From CAYJAZ01 sp964369185 (lineage in GTDB: Bacteria; Desulfobacterota; Desulfovibrionia; Desulfovibrionales; Desulfovibrionaceae), in assembly GCA_964369185.1 (NCBI GenBank), contig CAYJEN010000004.1, forward strand, positions 21,620 to 85,619: a DNA stretch of 64,000 bases, read 5' to 3'. The translations under genes and the position numbers were made by a program. How positions within the stretch are numbered: the first letter of the stretch is position 1; the number at the start of each line of letters is the position of its first letter. The notes under the pieces were generated by a model. It did not search any database, was not told where the DNA came from, and saw only the letters and a list, made by a program, of their open reading frames with translations. This document shows, piece after piece, positions 28,201-36,283 of the stretch.

Positions 28201-29264
28201 TAGAGATAAATCGTAATCCTATAAAAAGGTTGGATAATGAACCTGACTATCTCTCGACTCTTGATATTTTACTTTCAGATGCTGAAAAAGCTAAAGAAAT
28301 ACTGAGCGCAAAAATAACTATTGAAGAACAATTGTCTGAAATAAATAAAGAAATTGATTTGTTATCTGAAGAAAAAGAGAAAATATCAAAAAATATTAAA
28401 AAACTTTTAGAATCATTGAACTTGAAAAGTATAAATGACTTTAAAGAAATGGCTATAAGATTTGAGGAAAAAAATCAACTCCTTGAAATGCTAGAACAAA
28501 TCAATGACAAATTAAAACTTCTTTCTATAGATGAAAATATTGAAGAATTTGTAAAAGGTTTTGAAGGCGTAGATTTACTAGACTTGCAACATAAAAAAAG
28601 ATTGCTTGATAAAAATCTATTAGAAATTCAGTCGATTGAAGAAGAAATCAATACAAATCTAGCTGAAAAGAAAGCCTTTATCCAGCAACTTGAAGATTCA
28701 ACACTCCTTACAGAACTTAAACAAGAAAAAGCAAATATTGAAGAGCAGAATAAATATGCACTTGAAAGCTATTTAGCTTATTCACTAGCAAGAACTTGTA
28801 TTCAAAAGACAAAACAAAAATATGAAGAAGAAAAACAGCCTGAACTTATAAGAACTGCTTCTGAAATCTTTAATCACATTACGGATGGTAAATGGCTTAA
28901 TATTTCCACTTCAATAGAAGATAGTACGCTCACCTTGAACCCATATCGTGGGCTTCCTGTAACTCCTGATAAACTCAGTCAAGGCACGCGCGAACAACTC
29001 TATCTTTCTTTGCGCCTTGCCTATATTAAAAATGCAGCTAAATATAAAGAAGCTCTTCCATTAATTATGGATGATATTCTTGTAAACTTTGATACTCTTA
29101 GATCTACTCAAACAGCTAAAACTTTAGCTACTTTTACAGAAGATTCATGCCAGCATCAAATTCTTTTTTTCACATGTCATCAACATATTGCAAATATATT
29201 AAAAGAAAATGTTCCTAACTCAACACTCTTTACAATAGAAAAAGGCAAGATTTCGCGTAATTAG
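25257..29264 (+). CDS. YhaN/SbcC-type SMC-like ATPase with a membrane hairpin
   Basis: Rad50/SbcC-like partner ATPase of 1335 aa. Walker A is GQNEAGKS at about residues 31-38. The ABC signature LSQGTREQLYLSLRLA lies near 1240 and Walker B LPLIMDDILVNFD near 1268. Two long coiled-coil arms flank the middle, where instead of a CXXC zinc hook there are two hydrophobic segments (about 598-622 and 656-675) separated by about 33 residues. That is the YhaN-type arrangement and predicts anchoring at the membrane. The N-terminal QEFGILAKQSQYNLPSGL is typical. It starts 6 bases after the nuclease gene, so the two are translated together. Function in DNA repair is by family. Confidence 0.88.
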   Translation: MKINAFDIQEFGILAKQSQYNLPSGLLIFLGQNEAGKSTSLEFFRTLLTGFPSARSKKSREGLFASKNPQMGGMLELSTKNAGLMKIERTKNAFNLYDAKGNSLDSAIYEALFAGVSREIYSSLYGFSLNEIQTLDALEAEEVKTVLYGTSFGLGLYSPQKAFAQIDAVIGAKNAKSLIKNDSIKNVFKTNAQRIEEINALIQEYTEKNNEIDTYYKEYDLIRNNLQSIRSRREDKYEEILAVQKKINAWEVYQDYYLTSEKIKRIPAINESLSFVSIESLAKLENEEYQIKSQGKNLEDKKQILLANLEKKELNAQLVEIFPKLKELVEYKASYRNAFIQIPYTQETINKTEEELAKEVKYLGNSWSLEKVRSIDYSFEVHKSIETFNVILSEAEGNLKQVESSISYLNQEKLLVTDEIKYLEKSISELKKEKIDLDPTKREQLTTALRRTQDAVEKMPEKLIHLKLAKADFTQALNQLSFKITPSEQILSKVSNAQNSLLALASKIAEQAQRADIAKENLKQAKKAVDKLEEQQDFLSKENQKLLHLERTTLYKKRNAVQRIKYLEQNQEQEVERILDLQGQYDEIAVQLPNKTSGILSFLFGVFAFCLGGILLITSLYYDIKEIDISFFAQSLFIQENLAEFIEIPNTYIIHSPFALLVFLIGFTCIYVNIPMYNPDRKKKLLMLAQINSRKEAAMQKLQANKDEFIRLCQFLEVKKVDNEILEELEIKFEHEQEQLISKENLLKETSQTENELRNARFELSHNYAKYQKEERAIQELRRVWQEQFANLSISDVPSADAVGVYFARIDQIRMAKQSLKNLEEEINALKNSKQTLSELALEVLPDIKDLSLSSDEIVRTVQDIINICNEQEKINERKLQLLENIDTLENKKLTIESNLANFDEKLKEKRSELEKAKDEWNKYLTSQLLDSSISPERAKAILAHVEKCRNIENNIKNLYKEKDLHQNEIDRLVTPLEKLLVEINRNPIKRLDNEPDYLSTLDILLSDAEKAKEILSAKITIEEQLSEINKEIDLLSEEKEKISKNIKKLLESLNLKSINDFKEMAIRFEEKNQLLEMLEQINDKLKLLSIDENIEEFVKGFEGVDLLDLQHKKRLLDKNLLEIQSIEEEINTNLAEKKAFIQQLEDSTLLTELKQEKANIEEQNKYALESYLAYSLARTCIQKTKQKYEEEKQPELIRTASEIFNHITDGKWLNISTSIEDSTLTLNPYRGLPVTPDKLSQGTREQLYLSLRLAYIKNAAKYKEALPLIMDDILVNFDTLRSTQTAKTLATFTEDSCQHQILFFTCHQHIANILKENVPNSTLFTIEKGKISRN

Positions 29265-29448
29265 AAATCGCTATTCTATAGAGTGCTACTCTAAAAGAGG
29301 AGATTTTTTTTTTACACCCCCTTGAAATACACTTGATAGTTATAAAATTCTATGCTAACGAATATCTGAATATAAAATATAAGATTTCCATTAGATACAG
29401 TAAGTATTTGATAAAGAATATAAAAAAATGATTATAAAGGTGATGTGA

Positions 29449-30882
29449 ATGAGTACAAAAATTACAATTATTGGTGCAGGTCCCGGTGGCTACATGGCGG
29501 CATTTGCTGCAGCGAAGAAAGGTGCAGAAGTAACATTAGTAGAGTCGGACTTTTTAGGTGGAACTTGCTTGAATTATGGCTGTATACCAACTAAAACATT
29601 GAAATCAACAGCAGAAGTTTTAGAAAAAGCACACAGTTTATCAACTTATGGCATAACAGGGCTTGGAGAAGCAAAAGCTGATATGCCGGCAGTTATTCAA
29701 AGAAAACGTAAAGTTTCTGAAGTATTAAGAGGTGGGATTGAAAAAACCTGTGCTCAATTAAAAGTTAAAGTACTTAAAGGTCGTGGGCAAATCATAAGCG
29801 CAAGTTTAGTTAAAGTAACTAACTTAGAAAATGAAGTAATTGAAGTTGAAAGCGATAAAATTATTATTGCAACCGGTTCACGCTCCTTAGAGCTTCCTGC
29901 ATTGAAAGTAGATCATAAGCATATTTTATCATCTGATGATGCTCTTGAATTACAATATGTTCCGGAAAGTATGATTATTGTAGGTGGCGGCGTTATTGGT
30001 GCTGAACTTGCTGGAATTTATTCTACATTTGGTGCAAAAGTAACAGTAGTTGAAGGTCTTTCAAGGCTTCTCCCTGTTCCATCAATTGATGAAGAGATGT
30101 CAAAACTTCTTCAACGTGAAATGAAAAAATCCGGAATTAAACAAGAACTTTGCCGTATCGTAAGCGCTTGTAAAGTTGAAAATGATAAAGTATACGCAGA
30201 GTTAGCTCCATCTCCATTTTTAAGTGAAGTGCCGGCATCTGCAAAGAAAGAAGCAACTATCGAGGCTGATGTTTTAGTTGTTGCAGCCGGACGAGTTCCA
30301 AATACAGAAGGTTTAGGACTTCAAGAAGCGGGTATCGAGACAGATAATCGTGGATGGGTTAAAACAAATGACTTATACGAAACCAATGTTCCTAATATCT
30401 ATGCGATCGGTGATATTTTAGGACCTTCAAAAATTATGCTTGCACATATGGCATATGCAGAAGGACTTGCTATTATTGATAATATACTTGATTCAACAGA
30501 AAAAGTTGCTAATTATTCTGTAGTTCCTTCAGGAATTTTTACAAGTCCTGAAATTGGTTGTGTAGGTATTACCGAAGCACAAGCGAAAGAAAAAGGAATC
30601 GAGGTAGAGTGCCCAGTATTCCAGTTCCGTGAACTTGGTAAAGCACAGGCTATGGCTGAGTTACCTGGTTGTTTTAAAATGATTATTGAAAAAGAAACGG
30701 CAAAAGTTTTAGGTTGTCATATAGCGGGAGCTCATGCTACAGACCTTATCGCAGAAGCAGCTTTAGCAATGCAATTAGGCGCAACAGCATATGATATTGC
30801 ACATACAATTCATGCCCATCCAACTCTTGCAGAAGGTCTATTTGAACTTACACACAACTGGGCTACTGCACCAAAAAAATAA
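29449..30882 (+). CDS. lpdA: Dihydrolipoyl dehydrogenase
   Basis: FAD-dependent E3 enzyme that reoxidises dihydrolipoyl groups with NAD+; 477 aa. N-terminal FAD motif IIGAGPGGYMAAFAAAKKG, redox-active disulfide GGTCLNYGCIPTK, NAD-binding IIVGGGVIGAELAG, second FAD motif NIYAIGDILG, and C-terminal active-site His-Glu in HAHPTLAE. gcvH follows after 20 bases, so this E3 most likely serves the glycine cleavage system (L-protein); genes for the P and T proteins are not in the window. The sequence around ASAKKEATIEADVL is a short lineage insertion. Confidence 0.95.
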   Translation: MSTKITIIGAGPGGYMAAFAAAKKGAEVTLVESDFLGGTCLNYGCIPTKTLKSTAEVLEKAHSLSTYGITGLGEAKADMPAVIQRKRKVSEVLRGGIEKTCAQLKVKVLKGRGQIISASLVKVTNLENEVIEVESDKIIIATGSRSLELPALKVDHKHILSSDDALELQYVPESMIIVGGGVIGAELAGIYSTFGAKVTVVEGLSRLLPVPSIDEEMSKLLQREMKKSGIKQELCRIVSACKVENDKVYAELAPSPFLSEVPASAKKEATIEADVLVVAAGRVPNTEGLGLQEAGIETDNRGWVKTNDLYETNVPNIYAIGDILGPSKIMLAHMAYAEGLAIIDNILDSTEKVANYSVVPSGIFTSPEIGCVGITEAQAKEKGIEVECPVFQFRELGKAQAMAELPGCFKMIIEKETAKVLGCHIAGAHATDLIAEAALAMQLGATAYDIAHTIHAHPTLAEGLFELTHNWATAPKK

Positions 30883-30902
30883 ATAAAAATTAGGAGTTTA
30901 TT

Positions 30903-31301
30903 ATGAAAGATTTAGCAGACATCATTTTACCGGTTGACAGAAACTACACCGATGAGCACATTTGGGCGAAAAAAGACGGAGATACCTATCTCCTTGGTAT
31001 TTCTGACTTTGCACAAGATCAACTTGGTGAAATCGTTTACATAGAAATGCCAGCAGCAGAAGATACTTTCAGCGCAGCAGCAGACTTTGGAACAGTAGAA
31101 TCAGTAAAATCAGTAAACAAATTATTTATGCCATTTGATGGTGAAATTGTTGAATTCAATGAAGATTTAGATAATACTCCAACAACAGTAAATGCAGATT
31201 GTTATGAAGATGGTTGGATTGTTCGTGTAAAAGCTAATAGCGATGACGACTTTGAAAATATGCTTACTGCTGAAGCTTATCGTGAATTTTTAGCGAAATA
31301 A
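30903..31301 (+). CDS. gcvH: Glycine cleavage system H protein
   Basis: Lipoyl carrier of the glycine cleavage system, 132 aa. The lipoylation site lies in GTVESVKSVNKL, the standard ESVK motif; the N-terminal YTDEHIWAKKDGDTYLLGISDFAQ and the C-terminal DGWIVRVKANS are family features. AGGAG precedes the ATG. It is co-transcribed with the dihydrolipoyl dehydrogenase and ends at a strong terminator. It is the full-length H protein, not the short GcvH-L variant that accompanies class-M sirtuins in Gram-positive bacteria, although a sirtuin/macrodomain pair lies 1.7 kb downstream on the other strand. Confidence 0.95.
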   Translation: MKDLADIILPVDRNYTDEHIWAKKDGDTYLLGISDFAQDQLGEIVYIEMPAAEDTFSAAADFGTVESVKSVNKLFMPFDGEIVEFNEDLDNTPTTVNADCYEDGWIVRVKANSDDDFENMLTAEAYREFLAK

Positions 31302-31325
31302 GTTAATTTTTTTATAATTTTATTT

Positions 31326-31367
31326 CAGGAAAACTCAGTATAACTAGCTGAGTTTTCCTGTTTTTTT
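31326..31367 (+). terminator. Terminator of lpd-gcvH
   Basis: Perfect 13-bp stem CAGGAAAACTCAG (31326-31338) / CTGAGTTTTCCTG (31348-31360) followed by seven T. Confidence 0.9.
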
Positions 31368-31433
31368 GTTTTATAAGAAAAATGATATTTGTAACGTCTC
31401 TATTTTATTTGATAAAAAAATATAAAAATACAC

Positions 31434-31461
31434 TTGCAATTGTTTAGAAAGTGTATATACT
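31434..31461 (+). promoter_or_regulatory. Putative promoter of the adhesin-like gene
   Basis: TTGCAA (31434-31439), 16 bases, TATACT (31456-31461). It lies about 240 bases before the chosen start at 31700, implying a long 5' leader. Confidence 0.45.
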
Positions 31462-31474
31462 ATAGTTAAGTTTT

Positions 31475-31590
31475 TAGATAAACTGTGTCAGGAATTATCT
31501 GCAACGATGTTTAATGTCGGCGGGATTGGGTAAATGCTGGGTCTTTGACTTTTGGTAGACAGCATTATTCATAAAGGATTTTTAGAAATG
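31475..31590 (+). promoter_or_regulatory. Structured 5' leader upstream of the adhesin-like gene
   Basis: This non-coding stretch is visibly less AT-rich than its surroundings and holds a hairpin, AATGCTGGGTCT (31533-31544) with AGACAGCATT (31557-31566), interrupted by a GG bulge. It is preceded by a G-rich run (GGCGGGATTGGG). It could be a riboswitch or a structured leader controlling the downstream gene; no known riboswitch core was recognised. It fills part of the 31302-31699 gene-free stretch. Confidence 0.4.
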
Positions 31591-31699
31591 GAGGTCTATT
31601 TCTTTCTCCTTGGCTCTATTTCTCCAATAGAGAGTGGCATGTACTTTTATATAAATGAAGATAGTGTTTTTAGTCTTCGTTTTCTTTGGAAACCTAATA

Positions 31700-32815
31700 A
31701 TGACAACCCTAAATATCGTAAAACCAGCGGATAGTGCAGAAGTTCGTTTAGTTATAGACAAAAATGTAACAGAAATCTCTTTTGGTTTCAACTTAGATCA
31801 GACAATTTTTGAGAAAATCGGCAATACTCTTTGTATTCACTTTAACACAGGTGAGGTAATTTACCTCGAAGGTTTTTATTCTTCTTATAACGCCGATTCT
31901 ATGCCAACGTTTTTATTTGAGAATGTTTCAATTAACGGTTATGACTTTTTCGCCTCTTTCGAGCCAGATTTAATGCCGGCCGCAGGCTTGCAAGAGGAAC
32001 AAACTACCATCGATGGCTTTATACAAACGCTTGAAACTCCTGAGCAATCAGAAGGAGAAAAGAGCTTAGGTGTTGACGAAAATTTTGAAGATGTGCACGG
32101 ACAAACAAATGTCCGCACAAAGCATTTTTTAGAAGGAGGTTCTAGTTATAATGACAGCGCAGATTATGATGGCCTCTACACCGGTGTTATGCATGGTGAA
32201 ATCTGGGAAACCGGTGAAGAACAAGTAAATTTAACCTCAGCTCAAAGCTATTCTTATGCTGGATCGTATGAAATAATCCAAGCCTCTATGAATGAGTCAT
32301 ATGGGTATGGTGCGTGGGGTGATGGTGAGTTAACCGAATTTATTAAGAATAATTTTGGTAATATAGCAGAACCTGATTACGATGAAAGTGAATTTATCAT
32401 ATTTGATGATTATAGCACAAATGCATCAATGTATTCATTGCATAATCTTGATATGATTAATGATAATAGCGAGATTTTATTAGGCGGTCGTGGAAGCAGT
32501 TCATCACTTGATGGCGAAAGCGATGACTTCTATGAAACACTAGAATCATTCGCAAGCGGTTCAAATGATACCATGTTTGACTTCGACATTGATGAAGTTG
32601 ATAATGTTGATATCGCAAGTATTAAAGATGCAGAAATGCAAATTTTAGCAAAAGATACTGGGATTGATAACGAAATGCATTCATTGATTGCAGCCTTAAA
32701 CGAGGAAAAGGGTAACTCTCAAGAAGTTACGCTTGCACAAGCTAATTTTAGTCAAGCCCAGATTGACGAAATAAATAACGGTGACTACAACGATATAGTT
32801 ATAGGAACCTTATAA
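31700..32815 (+). CDS. Adhesin-like protein: BapA/LapA-type N-terminal prefix without repeats
   Basis: Unknown 371-aa acidic protein. The open frame begins at 31655, but MTTLNIVKPADSAEV at 31700 is the likely start, as the upstream residues are hydrophobic filler. Residues about 1-95 (VRLVIDKNVTEISFGFNL, then IHFNTGEVIYLEGFY) resemble the prefix/retention module at the head of giant type-I-secreted adhesins. The rest is Asp/Glu/Ser/Tyr-rich with no Big or VCBS repeats, ending GDYNDIVIGTL, faintly like an RTX repeat. There is no signal peptide and no ABC exporter nearby. It could be a short effector-like relative or the remnant of a large adhesin. A leader hairpin precedes it and a terminator follows. 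Confidence 0.55.
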   Translation: MTTLNIVKPADSAEVRLVIDKNVTEISFGFNLDQTIFEKIGNTLCIHFNTGEVIYLEGFYSSYNADSMPTFLFENVSINGYDFFASFEPDLMPAAGLQEEQTTIDGFIQTLETPEQSEGEKSLGVDENFEDVHGQTNVRTKHFLEGGSSYNDSADYDGLYTGVMHGEIWETGEEQVNLTSAQSYSYAGSYEIIQASMNESYGYGAWGDGELTEFIKNNFGNIAEPDYDESEFIIFDDYSTNASMYSLHNLDMINDNSEILLGGRGSSSSLDGESDDFYETLESFASGSNDTMFDFDIDEVDNVDIASIKDAEMQILAKDTGIDNEMHSLIAALNEEKGNSQEVTLAQANFSQAQIDEINNGDYNDIVIGTL

Positions 32816-32980
32816 TAAATTTCGGCAGGAACGTGTTCATTAGGTAACAAAAAACACATCTCTAATGCGGAAATTGCAAAGTTGTAAGGTAATTATTCAA
32901 GAAACTCTCATAGTCCATTTGGGATTATATGAGAAAAATCGTAAATTTGTTGATTAGTTAATGTATAAAAACCCTATGTT

Positions 32981-33017
32981 TCACGGTATTGAGTAATCAA
33001 TACCGTGATCTTTTTTA
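32981..33017. terminator. Terminator between the adhesin-like and sirtuin genes
   Basis: 12-bp perfect stem TCACGGTATTGA (32981-32992) / TCAATACCGTGA (32997-33008) with a GTAA loop, followed by TCTTTTTT. The 32816-32980 stretch before it holds nothing recognisable. Confidence 0.85.
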
Positions 33018-33027
33018 ATATTACTAC

Positions 33028-33897
33028 CTATAATAAATCTTCGAGAGTCTGTTTTATATCAGCTTGAATAAGTATCGCTCTATCTTTTAGAGGGGCAGGG
33101 CATGTACAAAAATCAATATTAATACAGGCATAGGTTGCATTTTTATTTTTCATAGTAAAATCCCAAAATGGGTACTTTATAATGACAGGTGTATTGCCAC
33201 CAATACCAAATTCAAGAAGAAGAATTTTAGAATCCATATTTTGCTTTAAAAAATACTCATAATTTTTATATGCTTTATCCCAACCGCTATCTTGAATAAA
33301 TGTATCATCTTTTCTTAGGTTTGGCGTCATAGGAGCATTGCACTTTGGACAATAAGGAATAAGATGTGAGGGGATTTTCATATCTTTTTGTTGTGAATAC
33401 ATCTCATAAATTATTTCTTTATTATCATAAGTTTGATGATGGCAAGCTTTTGAACACTGAAAAAGTCCGTAGTCACCTTGAGTATAAAATAAACGATTTT
33501 TATCAAAGTCGTTATCTTGGAAAAGGTGATCAGCGTTTGTTGTTATAACAAAATAATTTTTTTTATTTATAAGGGATAAAAGATTTTGAAATACTAGATT
33601 TTTTTCTCTGTTGTAACGATTTAGAAATATTTGTCTACTCCACCATGCCCAAAATTCTTCTAGAGTAGGGAAGTTGTAAAAACCACCTGAATACATATCT
33701 GTAATAGAATATTTAGCTTTGAAATCAGGAAAGTTTTTCTCAAATCTTTCACCGCTGTAAAGATGTCCGGCAGAGGTTGAAAGTCCGGCACCGGCACCAA
33801 CAAGCACAGTGTCAACTTCGTCTAGTTTCTCTTTAAGTAGTTTGATTTTATCCGAGTAATCTTGTGTAGATATCTTTGTCGTCGTCTTTGAAAACAT
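33028..33897 (-). CDS. Class-M sirtuin (SirTM-like protein ADP-ribosyltransferase)
   Basis: NAD+-dependent sirtuin-fold enzyme, 289 aa. The GAGAGLSTSAG motif is at about residues 35-45, FVITTNADHLFQ supplies the catalytic-site Asn-Asp-His region, and two Cys pairs (CSKACHH and CPKC) make the structural zinc site. The gene overlaps the Zn-macrodomain gene by 50 bases in another frame. This sirtuin-macrodomain pairing is the hallmark of class-M sirtuins, which add ADP-ribose to a lipoylated carrier rather than deacetylate. That function is inferred from pairing and motifs. No other Met precedes the GAG motif, so the overlap is probably real. Confidence 0.85.
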   Translation of the reverse strand: MFSKTTTKISTQDYSDKIKLLKEKLDEVDTVLVGAGAGLSTSAGHLYSGERFEKNFPDFKAKYSITDMYSGGFYNFPTLEEFWAWWSRQIFLNRYNREKNLVFQNLLSLINKKNYFVITTNADHLFQDNDFDKNRLFYTQGDYGLFQCSKACHHQTYDNKEIIYEMYSQQKDMKIPSHLIPYCPKCNAPMTPNLRKDDTFIQDSGWDKAYKNYEYFLKQNMDSKILLLEFGIGGNTPVIIKYPFWDFTMKNKNATYACINIDFCTCPAPLKDRAILIQADIKQTLEDLL

Positions 33898-34600
33898 TGA
33901 AAACCACCTTAATTGAGTTGTTATGATTTTGAAGATATTCTTTTACAGTTCTAATTGCAATTTCTGCAGCAAGTACCTGAGGAAACATAAAAACACCGGT
34001 TGATATACAGCAAAAAGCTATCGATTTCAGATTGTTTTTAGTTGCTAGTTCTAGGCAAGCAGTATAACAATTCTGTAAAAGTTTTTTGTCCTCTTCTGAA
34101 ACAGAGTGCGCTATAATAGGTCCTACAGTGTGTAATACGTATGAGCTTGGAAGATTGTACGCAGAAGTTATTTTTGCTTGTCCTGTTGGTTCAGGATAAT
34201 CTTGTTTTGTAATAATTTCAGCACACTTAAGTCTAAGTTGAATGCCTGAATAAGTATGAATAAAATTATCAATACAAGCATGTAGAGGATAAAAGCATCC
34301 CAACATACCACTATTGGCAGCGTTTACAATTGCATCAACTTTTAGTCTTGTGATGTCGCCCTGCCAGACAGCAATATTATTTGTATAAGAAAGATTTTCT
34401 GAATCTATAATTCCTCTTTCTTTTGATATTTCTTGCAGTGCTTCATCTTGCAGAGTGAGGATTTCTAGCGGAACCGGGTTGGCGTGACGAACATTAACTA
34501 AAGCTCTATAGAGCTCAAAATCGGAATATTTTTCAAATTGAAAAAGCGGAGCCTTATGTTCTGACTGTAAATATTCTATAACTTTTTTTAATTTATTCAT
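33848..34600 (-). CDS. Zn-macrodomain ADP-ribosyl hydrolase
   Basis: Predicted protein-ADP-ribose hydrolase, 250 aa, of the zinc-containing macrodomain class linked to sirtuins. It has an N-terminal helical extension of about 70 residues, then GDITRLKVDAIVNAANS at 81-97 (ADP-ribose loop), followed by the class signature LGCFYPLHACIDNFIH (about 100-115), whose Cys102, His107 and Cys109 are the likely zinc ligands. The second ADP-ribose loop is SIAFCCISTGVFMFP. It is upstream of and overlapping with the sirtuin, so writer and eraser of the same modification are translated together. It follows rlmD on the same strand after a terminator, so it likely has its own promoter. Confidence 0.88.
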   Translation of the reverse strand: MNKLKKVIEYLQSEHKAPLFQFEKYSDFELYRALVNVRHANPVPLEILTLQDEALQEISKERGIIDSENLSYTNNIAVWQGDITRLKVDAIVNAANSGMLGCFYPLHACIDNFIHTYSGIQLRLKCAEIITKQDYPEPTGQAKITSAYNLPSSYVLHTVGPIIAHSVSEEDKKLLQNCYTACLELATKNNLKSIAFCCISTGVFMFPQVLAAEIAIRTVKEYLQNHNNSIKVVFNVFKDDDKDIYTRLLG

Positions 34601-34700
34601 AAACTATCGCCTCATGGTAAAATTATGCTAATAAAAAAAATATAAGAGTTTAAGAAAAAGTTTTTGAGCGTATTGCAGTTTTATATATTTCACAGAGAAA

Positions 34701-34767
34701 GAAAAAAATAGACGACTTACTATACCCTAATTCCTAATAAAAGTAATTTTGATAAATAAGTCGTCTA
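34701..34767 (-). terminator. Terminator of the RlmD-like gene, loop carrying the repeat end motif
   Basis: On the minus strand TAGACGACTTA and TAAGTCGTCTA (plus 34757-34767 and 34709-34719) form an 11-bp perfect stem followed by TTTTTTTC, just after the methyltransferase stop. The 37-base loop contains TTAGGGTAT (plus 34722-34730), the same nonamer that ends the dispersed element. Confidence 0.8.
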
Positions 34768-34780
34768 TAGAATGATTTCT

Positions 34781-36175
34781 TTATTTTTTTAGAGAAAGAA
34801 GAGCTAAACTTTCAACATGCGGTGTATGAGGGAATAAGTCAAAAGATTCAACTTTTTCAAGGGTATAGCTTTCGCTCAAAAGAGCAATATCTCTAGCAAG
34901 AGAAGCAGGGTCACAAGAAACAATCAACATATTTTTAATCTTATATTTCAAGAGGGTTTGCATAGTTTCTTTATCAATACCCGCTCTAGGAGGATCTAAA
35001 ATGATAAGACCTATGCTTTTACAGCTTTTAATAAAACGAGATAGGTTCTTTGCATTTCCGAAAGTAAATTCAGCATCAATTTGAGATTTATCTGCATTTT
35101 TCTGTGCAAAATCAATAGCTTTAGACATACTTTCTAGTCCGTAGAGCTTTGTATTTTGTCCTTTATCATTTAAATGCTTTGTAAGAGCAATGCCGATACC
35201 ACCAACACCGCAGTAAATATCTGCAATGTTGGATATTTTCAATCCTTCTGTAAAATCAATAAGACGTGAATAAAGTTTTGACGTCATATGAGTATTTGTC
35301 TGGAAAAATGATTGATGAGAATATGATAATGTAAGTTGATTTTCGCCGATTGTAAGGCTTTCCTCTAACAATTCTTTTCCAAATCTTGCAATAGTTTTTT
35401 CACCGTATGCTACAGGAAGATTATTCTTTCTAATTGTGTGTACTATTCCAGTAAGAAATTGAAATTCTTGTGTTAGTTCTTTACAGATAGTGTATAAATC
35501 TTGATTATGTTTCGGATTAGGGTAAGTGATTAGCTCTAAAAGAAAATCATTACGTCCACGAGCTTGAGTGACACGTGTAACTGCAAAGCGTAAGAAGCCG
35601 ATATCATTTGGACTTTCAGCAGAAAAAACAGGGAGCTTATATTGATTTACAAGTTCTTGAAGTCTATGGATGAGTGTATTCACACGTGAATCGCAAAGCT
35701 GACAATCAACAGCTAAAACTTCGTGAGATTTTCTTTTTTTTAACCCAAGAAGAACAGAATCATCTAAACTGCTATAACCAAAAGCAAATTCCATTTTGTT
35801 TCTATAATGTTTTGTATTTTCTGCAGGATGAAGGGTAAAGGTTTCTGGAAGTGGTTGGCGAGCAATTTTATTAAAAGCATTGTTGATAATTTCTTTTTTA
35901 CAGTCTAACTGTTTAGAATAATCAAGATTTTGCCATGTACAGCCGCCACATTCGTTAGAATGAGAACAAGCGCTCTCTACTTCAAAAGGTGATTTTTCTA
36001 ATACTTCAAGAACTTCTCCGAATGCAAGGTTCTTTTTTTCTTTGAGAACTTGCACTCGAACAAGACTCTGCGGAAGGGCATCTTTTACAATAAGCACACG
36101 ATTTTGCTCATCACGACCAACACCACGGCCTTCATGGTCGATGCCATGTATACGAATATCAAAATTTTTTGTCAT
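34781..36175 (-). CDS. rlmD: 23S rRNA (uracil-C5)-methyltransferase, RlmD/RumA type
   Basis: SAM-dependent RNA m5U methyltransferase with an iron-sulfur cluster, 464 aa. An N-terminal TRAM domain (residues 1-60, GIDHEGRGVGRDEQNRVLIV) is followed by the Fe-S cysteine cluster CSHSNECGGC, with the fourth Cys in LAVDCQLC. The Rossmann core is IADIYCGVGGIGIAL. Motif IV is ILDPPRAG, and the catalytic Cys is in IVSCDPASLARD. The target position (U1939 or U747) cannot be told; the RlmD name is by overall similarity. It is a single-gene unit with its own terminator. Confidence 0.85.
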   Translation of the reverse strand: MTKNFDIRIHGIDHEGRGVGRDEQNRVLIVKDALPQSLVRVQVLKEKKNLAFGEVLEVLEKSPFEVESACSHSNECGGCTWQNLDYSKQLDCKKEIINNAFNKIARQPLPETFTLHPAENTKHYRNKMEFAFGYSSLDDSVLLGLKKRKSHEVLAVDCQLCDSRVNTLIHRLQELVNQYKLPVFSAESPNDIGFLRFAVTRVTQARGRNDFLLELITYPNPKHNQDLYTICKELTQEFQFLTGIVHTIRKNNLPVAYGEKTIARFGKELLEESLTIGENQLTLSYSHQSFFQTNTHMTSKLYSRLIDFTEGLKISNIADIYCGVGGIGIALTKHLNDKGQNTKLYGLESMSKAIDFAQKNADKSQIDAEFTFGNAKNLSRFIKSCKSIGLIILDPPRAGIDKETMQTLLKYKIKNMLIVSCDPASLARDIALLSESYTLEKVESFDLFPHTPHVESLALLSLKK

Positions 36176-36221
36176 AATTCAACTTTTTATATTTAGTTTA
36201 GGTTAAGTGGATAAATAAAAC

Positions 36222-36250
36222 TTGACTTTTGTTGATTAATTCTTCATATT
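36222..36250 (+). promoter_or_regulatory. Promoter of the 46-aa small ORF
   Basis: TTGACT (36222-36227), 17-base spacer, CATATT (36245-36250), 33 bases before the ATG at 36284. Confidence 0.5.
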
Positions 36251-36283
36251 TTAGCTGTTATATTCTAAAAAGGAGACATCTAT

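Noticed and set aside
31475..31590. c-di-GMP (GEMM-I or class II) riboswitch
   Set aside because: A G-rich run and TTGACT near a hairpin recalled class II, but the inner stem and the conserved core could not be aligned convincingly.
31552..31734. 60-codon frame overlapping the adhesin-like gene leader
   Set aside because: No Shine-Dalgarno support beyond chance and overlap with the better start at 31700; product lacks recognisable features.
32869..32965. 31-codon frame after the adhesin-like gene
   Set aside because: No ribosome-binding site and unremarkable composition.
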